Of a stretch of DNA of 8,078 bases, positions 5,999 through 8,078 are shown one piece after another. The notes beneath the pieces were generated by a model. The model was not told where the DNA came from. It saw only the letters and a list, made by a program, of their open reading frames with translations, and searched no databases. The position numbers were made by a program, and so were the translations under genes. Position 1 is the stretch's first letter. Every line of letters starts with the position of its first letter. Source of the DNA: Chromatiales bacterium. GTDB taxonomy: Bacteria > Pseudomonadota > Gammaproteobacteria > Chromatiales > Chromatiaceae. The DNA is taken from positions 1-8,078 of the forward strand of contig JANTHH010000124.1 of the NCBI GenBank assembly GCA_024762485.1. The letters run 5' to 3'.

Positions 5999-7738
5999 TC
6001 ACGAACCGAAACCCAGGCCCGCAAGGGCTGCGGCAAGGCGCTGCGCCTGGCCTGCATCGGTCATGGGGTAGGTCTCGAGCCAGGCCGCCAGGTCGAAATC
6101 CGCCTGCAGGGTGCCGATCTCGGTCGCCTCCCACGCCGCCGTGTCGCGATCGCCGGCCAAGGATGCCACCGCCGCCCGGTAGACGTGGGCCTCCAGGTTG
6201 GCGGGATTGCGGGTGAGCGCCTCCTCGAGATTGATCCGTGCCTGTTCCCAGTCGCCGAGGTAGAAATAGGCCCGACCCAGCAGCAGATAGTACAGGTAGC
6301 CCGCGTCCGGCCGCAGGCGGATGGCCGTGCGGATCAGGTCCGGGGTCTCGCCCGGTCGCCCCAGGTAGGTGTTGATACCCCCCATCAGGGCATAGGCGTC
6401 GGCAAAGGAGCGGTCGAGGGAGACGGCCTTGCGCAGCAGGCCCAGCGCACGCTGGTGCTGACGCTGCTGTGCGTTTACGTAGGCGAGCACCCAGTAGACC
6501 TCGGGGATATCCGGGTCGATCTGCAGCGCGGTGCGTGCCATGCGCCGAGCCTGTTCCAGCACCCCCTGGCCATCGGCCACCCACTGGTTGCGGTAGTCGG
6601 CCGCAAAGCTCAGTGCCAGCCCGGCGTAGGCGCGGGCGAAGGAGGGATCCAGCGCGATAGCCTGACGGTAGCGCCGGCGCGCGGCCGCGTTCTCGTCCGG
6701 CTGGCGCACCAGCAGCAGGGCCTGCGCCCGGAGGAAATCATCATTGGCCTCGATGTTGGTCGTATAGCGCCGCACCAGGCGCAGGTGTTCCGCCTCGCTC
6801 ACCTGCAGTGACAGATTGGCGGCGATCTGCCGGCTGATTGCCTCCTGGATGCGGAAGACCTGCGCGAAGGGACGATGGTAACGCTCGGCCCAGATCTCGT
6901 GGCCGTCGTTTCCGTCCACCAGGTGGATGTGAACGCGCAGCTGGCCGTCGGCGCGCTGCACCTCTCCCCGCACCCGGTAACGCACCGCGGCCCGCCCCTC
7001 CGCCGACGTGCCGGGGCGGGCGCTGATCACCCACAGGCCCGGCAACCGCGACAGGTCGGTGACCAGGTCCTGGGTCAGGCCTTGGGCCAGGTAGCGCTGG
7101 CTGGCGTCGCCGATCAGTTCGAAAGGCTCGACGCTCAGGGTGGGCGGGCCCGCCGGTGGGGCATGGCCGTCTCCCCCTCCCCCGAGTGCATAGAAGGCGG
7201 CCACCGCCCCGGCGGCGAGCAGCACCAGCAGTGCCAGGTAGGCCATTGGCCGCTGCCGTGCGGGGCGTTCCGGAAGCACCGCGGTCTCGTGCTGTACAGG
7301 CGCAACCAGGCGATAGCCGCGCTTCGGGACGGTCTCGACGTAGCGGGCATCCGCGGCACGGTCGCCCAGCGCCCGGCGCAGCTTGGTGACCGCCTGGGTC
7401 AGGGTGTCGTCGCTGACCACCACGCCCGGCCACAGGGCGGCGAACAGCTGTTCACGGCTCAGGGTCCGGCCCGGGTATTTCGCCAAATAGATCAGCAAGG
7501 ACATCACCTTGGGCTCGAGGGGAATCTCCGTGCCGTCGCGACACAACAGGTTGCGCGCCGGCAGCACGAGGAAGTCGCCGACGCGCAATTCCTCCGGCAC
7601 GCTCGTGTCCAGCCGCTCATCCCGAACTGCCTGCCCTGCTGCCCCGTTCATAGGGGAAGGATAGGTCAGGCGACTCGCTCGGGGTGAAGCCGCAGCTGAT
7701 AAAGTAGGTACCAGGGTGCCCCCGTTGCGGTGCACCAT
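5999..7738 (-). CDS. CadC-like membrane-anchored regulator: winged helix, TM, TolB-like domain, TPRs
   Basis: One-component transcriptional regulator of the CadC/ToxR style. Numbered from the ATG at 7738: an OmpR-type winged helix about 51-147 (LEPKVMSLLIYLAKYPG, the recognition-helix region DTLTQAVTKLRRALGD, and the wing VETVPKRGYRLVAP); one transmembrane helix about 165-186; then, presumably periplasmic, a domain about 200-310 resembling the TolB-like/adenylate-cyclase-associated module (YLAQGLTQDLVTDLSRLPG, GHEIWAERY); and TPR-like helical repeats about 335-545. The DNA-binding domain would face the cytoplasm and the TPR part would sense. The start is uncertain. ATG 7738 fits a promoter whose RNA would begin near 7762 but has only a weak GGA. 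ATG 7651 gives 550 residues and loses no domain, and the 29 codons between have low GC at third positions (for example GTA, TTA, TCA), but 7651 has no ribosome site. The gene reads toward the two hydrolase genes and is a good candidate to control them. Confidence 0.92.
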   Translation of the reverse strand: MVHRNGGTLVPTLSAAASPRASRLTYPSPMNGAAGQAVRDERLDTSVPEELRVGDFLVLPARNLLCRDGTEIPLEPKVMSLLIYLAKYPGRTLSREQLFAALWPGVVVSDDTLTQAVTKLRRALGDRAADARYVETVPKRGYRLVAPVQHETAVLPERPARQRPMAYLALLVLLAAGAVAAFYALGGGGDGHAPPAGPPTLSVEPFELIGDASQRYLAQGLTQDLVTDLSRLPGLWVISARPGTSAEGRAAVRYRVRGEVQRADGQLRVHIHLVDGNDGHEIWAERYHRPFAQVFRIQEAISRQIAANLSLQVSEAEHLRLVRRYTTNIEANDDFLRAQALLLVRQPDENAAARRRYRQAIALDPSFARAYAGLALSFAADYRNQWVADGQGVLEQARRMARTALQIDPDIPEVYWVLAYVNAQQRQHQRALGLLRKAVSLDRSFADAYALMGGINTYLGRPGETPDLIRTAIRLRPDAGYLYYLLLGRAYFYLGDWEQARINLEEALTRNPANLEAHVYRAAVASLAGDRDTAAWEATEIGTLQADFDLAAWLETYPMTDAGQAQRLAAALAGLGFGS

Positions 7739-7755
7739 GGCGATCCATGGTGCAC
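7730..7755. promoter_or_regulatory. Perfect 11-bp inverted repeat: candidate operator at the regulator promoter
   Basis: The arms are GTGCACCATGG (7730-7740) and CCATGGTGCAC (7745-7755), separated by CGAT. Each arm contains two smaller palindromes, GTGCAC and CCATGG. GTTGC at 7724 and GCAAC at 7763 add outer symmetry with unequal spacing. The repeat lies about 7 to 32 bases downstream of the predicted RNA start of the regulator gene and covers the ATG at 7738. It could be an autoregulatory operator or an RNA hairpin at the start of the message. Confidence 0.55.
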
Positions 7756-7768
7756 TTGTGGTGCAACG

Positions 7769-7797
7769 ATAGTACGAAAATGGGTTAAAACGGTCAA
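7769..7797 (-). promoter_or_regulatory. Sigma70-type promoter of the regulator gene
   Basis: On the minus strand, TTGACC (7797-7792, five of six matches) is followed after exactly 17 bp by TACTAT (7774-7769, four of six). Transcription would start near 7762, about 24 bases before the ATG at 7738 or 111 before that at 7651. T-runs lie just upstream of the -35 and could act like an UP element. This is the best promoter match I see in the window. Confidence 0.6.
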
Positions 7798-7876
7798 AAA
7801 AGGGCAGAAAACGGACTAGGCCAACGGCCTGAAAAACGGGGATAAGTGGCCGGAAATGAAGGAAAAACCAGCAAAA
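7777..7876. other. Phased A-tracts (likely curved DNA) between divergent genes
   Basis: Plus-strand A-tracts of 3-6 bases are centred near 7778.5, 7788.5, 7798.5, 7809.5, then 7834, 7855, 7865 and 7874.5. Most gaps are about 10-11 bp, or 21 bp (two turns); only 7809.5 to 7834 is out of phase. Such phasing is known to bend DNA. The stretch stands out from the GC-rich surroundings and covers the regulator promoter and the start of dusA. Confidence 0.5.
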
Positions 7877-8078
7877 TCAATGGACAGGCGGCTATGTGTG
7901 GCGCCCATGCTGGACTGGACCGACCGCTACTGCCGCTATTTCCTGCGCCTGATCTCTCGTCACACCCTGCTGTACACCGAGATGGTGACCACCGGCGCCA
8001 TCCTCCACGGTGACCGGGACCGCTTCCTCGGTTTCGACCCGGTGGAGCACCCGCTGGCCCTGCAGCTGGGCGGCAGTG
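7856..8078 (+). CDS. dusA: tRNA-dihydrouridine(20/20a) synthase DusA (3' end beyond window)
   Basis: N-terminal part of DusA, the FMN- and NADPH-dependent enzyme that reduces uridines 20/20a in the tRNA D-loop. The visible sequence has the DusA hallmarks VAPMLDWTDRYCRYFLR and LYTEMVTTGAILHGD, then HPLALQLGGS, where the FMN-binding barrel begins. The window ends before the catalytic Cys. Two in-frame ATGs are possible, 7856 (MKEKPAKSMDRR) and 7880. Neither has a well-spaced ribosome site: AAGGA is 16 bases from 7880, and only a weak AAGTGG precedes 7856. An in-frame TAG at 7817 limits any extension. The gene diverges from the regulator and looks like ordinary housekeeping sequence bordering the accessory cluster. 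I found no convincing promoter of its own. Confidence 0.93.
   Translation, partial: MKEKPAKSMDRRLCVAPMLDWTDRYCRYFLRLISRHTLLYTEMVTTGAILHGDRDRFLGFDPVEHPLALQLGGS

Noticed and set aside
5735..7687. Plus-strand open frames opposite the regulator gene (5735-6811, 6875-7687)
   Set aside because: Antisense to a gene with clear winged-helix, membrane and TPR sequence. The predicted products have no motif.
7817..7831. AGGCC-AAC-GGCCT stem between the divergent genes as a terminator
   Set aside because: Only 5 bp with a 3-base loop and no directly following T-run on either strand. No gene ends here.
1..8078. CRISPR array, tRNA, insertion sequence or phage attachment site
   Set aside because: No regularly spaced long direct repeats, no tRNA-like cloverleaf and no transposase motifs were seen by eye on either strand.

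Overview
The window comes from a GC-rich bacterium. Five consecutive genes lie on the minus strand and the start of a divergent dusA lies on the plus strand. DusA, a CadC-like regulator with TPRs, and a GGDEF-EAL protein with HAMP and PAS domains all fit a gammaproteobacterium. A Chromatiales- or Pseudomonadales-like lineage is only a guess. There is no sign of an insertion sequence, prophage, CRISPR array, tRNA or rRNA.

Layout on the minus strand, in order of transcription from the right: (1) 7738-5999, a membrane-anchored transcription factor with an N-terminal OmpR-type winged helix, one transmembrane helix, a TolB/adenylate-cyclase-associated type domain and TPRs. (2) 5844-4909, a cytoplasmic nitrilase with an intact Glu-Lys-Cys triad. 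(3) 4888-3824, a second nitrilase-superfamily hydrolase with a twin-arginine signal, so probably periplasmic. (4) 3613-2654, an ABC-type substrate-binding lipoprotein with no transporter partner in the window. (5) 2657 to the left edge, an inner-membrane HAMP-PAS-PAS-GGDEF-EAL c-di-GMP enzyme whose start overlaps the stop of gene 4 by 4 bp. On the plus strand dusA begins at 7856 (or 7880) and runs off the right edge.

Control regions: the 7739-7855 gap carries a good sigma70-type promoter for the regulator (TTGACC, 17 bp, TACTAT). A perfect 11-bp inverted repeat sits just downstream of it, and phased A-tracts run across it. The gap before the nitrilase (5845-5998) has a good -10 but no -35. 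Instead it has an inverted repeat near -40 and three CGAAG units (CTTCG on the transcribed strand) spaced exactly 11 bp apart, the arrangement that OmpR-type winged helices recognise. This suggests the regulator activates the nitrilase pair. The 3614-3823 gap holds a palindrome and two competing stem-loops.

Working model (inference): genes 4 and 5 form a two-protein periplasmic sensor that converts ligand binding into c-di-GMP changes, like NspS-MbaA of Vibrio cholerae. Genes 1-3 form a regulated nitrile/amide hydrolysis unit with one enzyme on each side of the inner membrane. Whether the two halves share a ligand cannot be decided from sequence alone; they are separated by 210 bp and may be independent operons.
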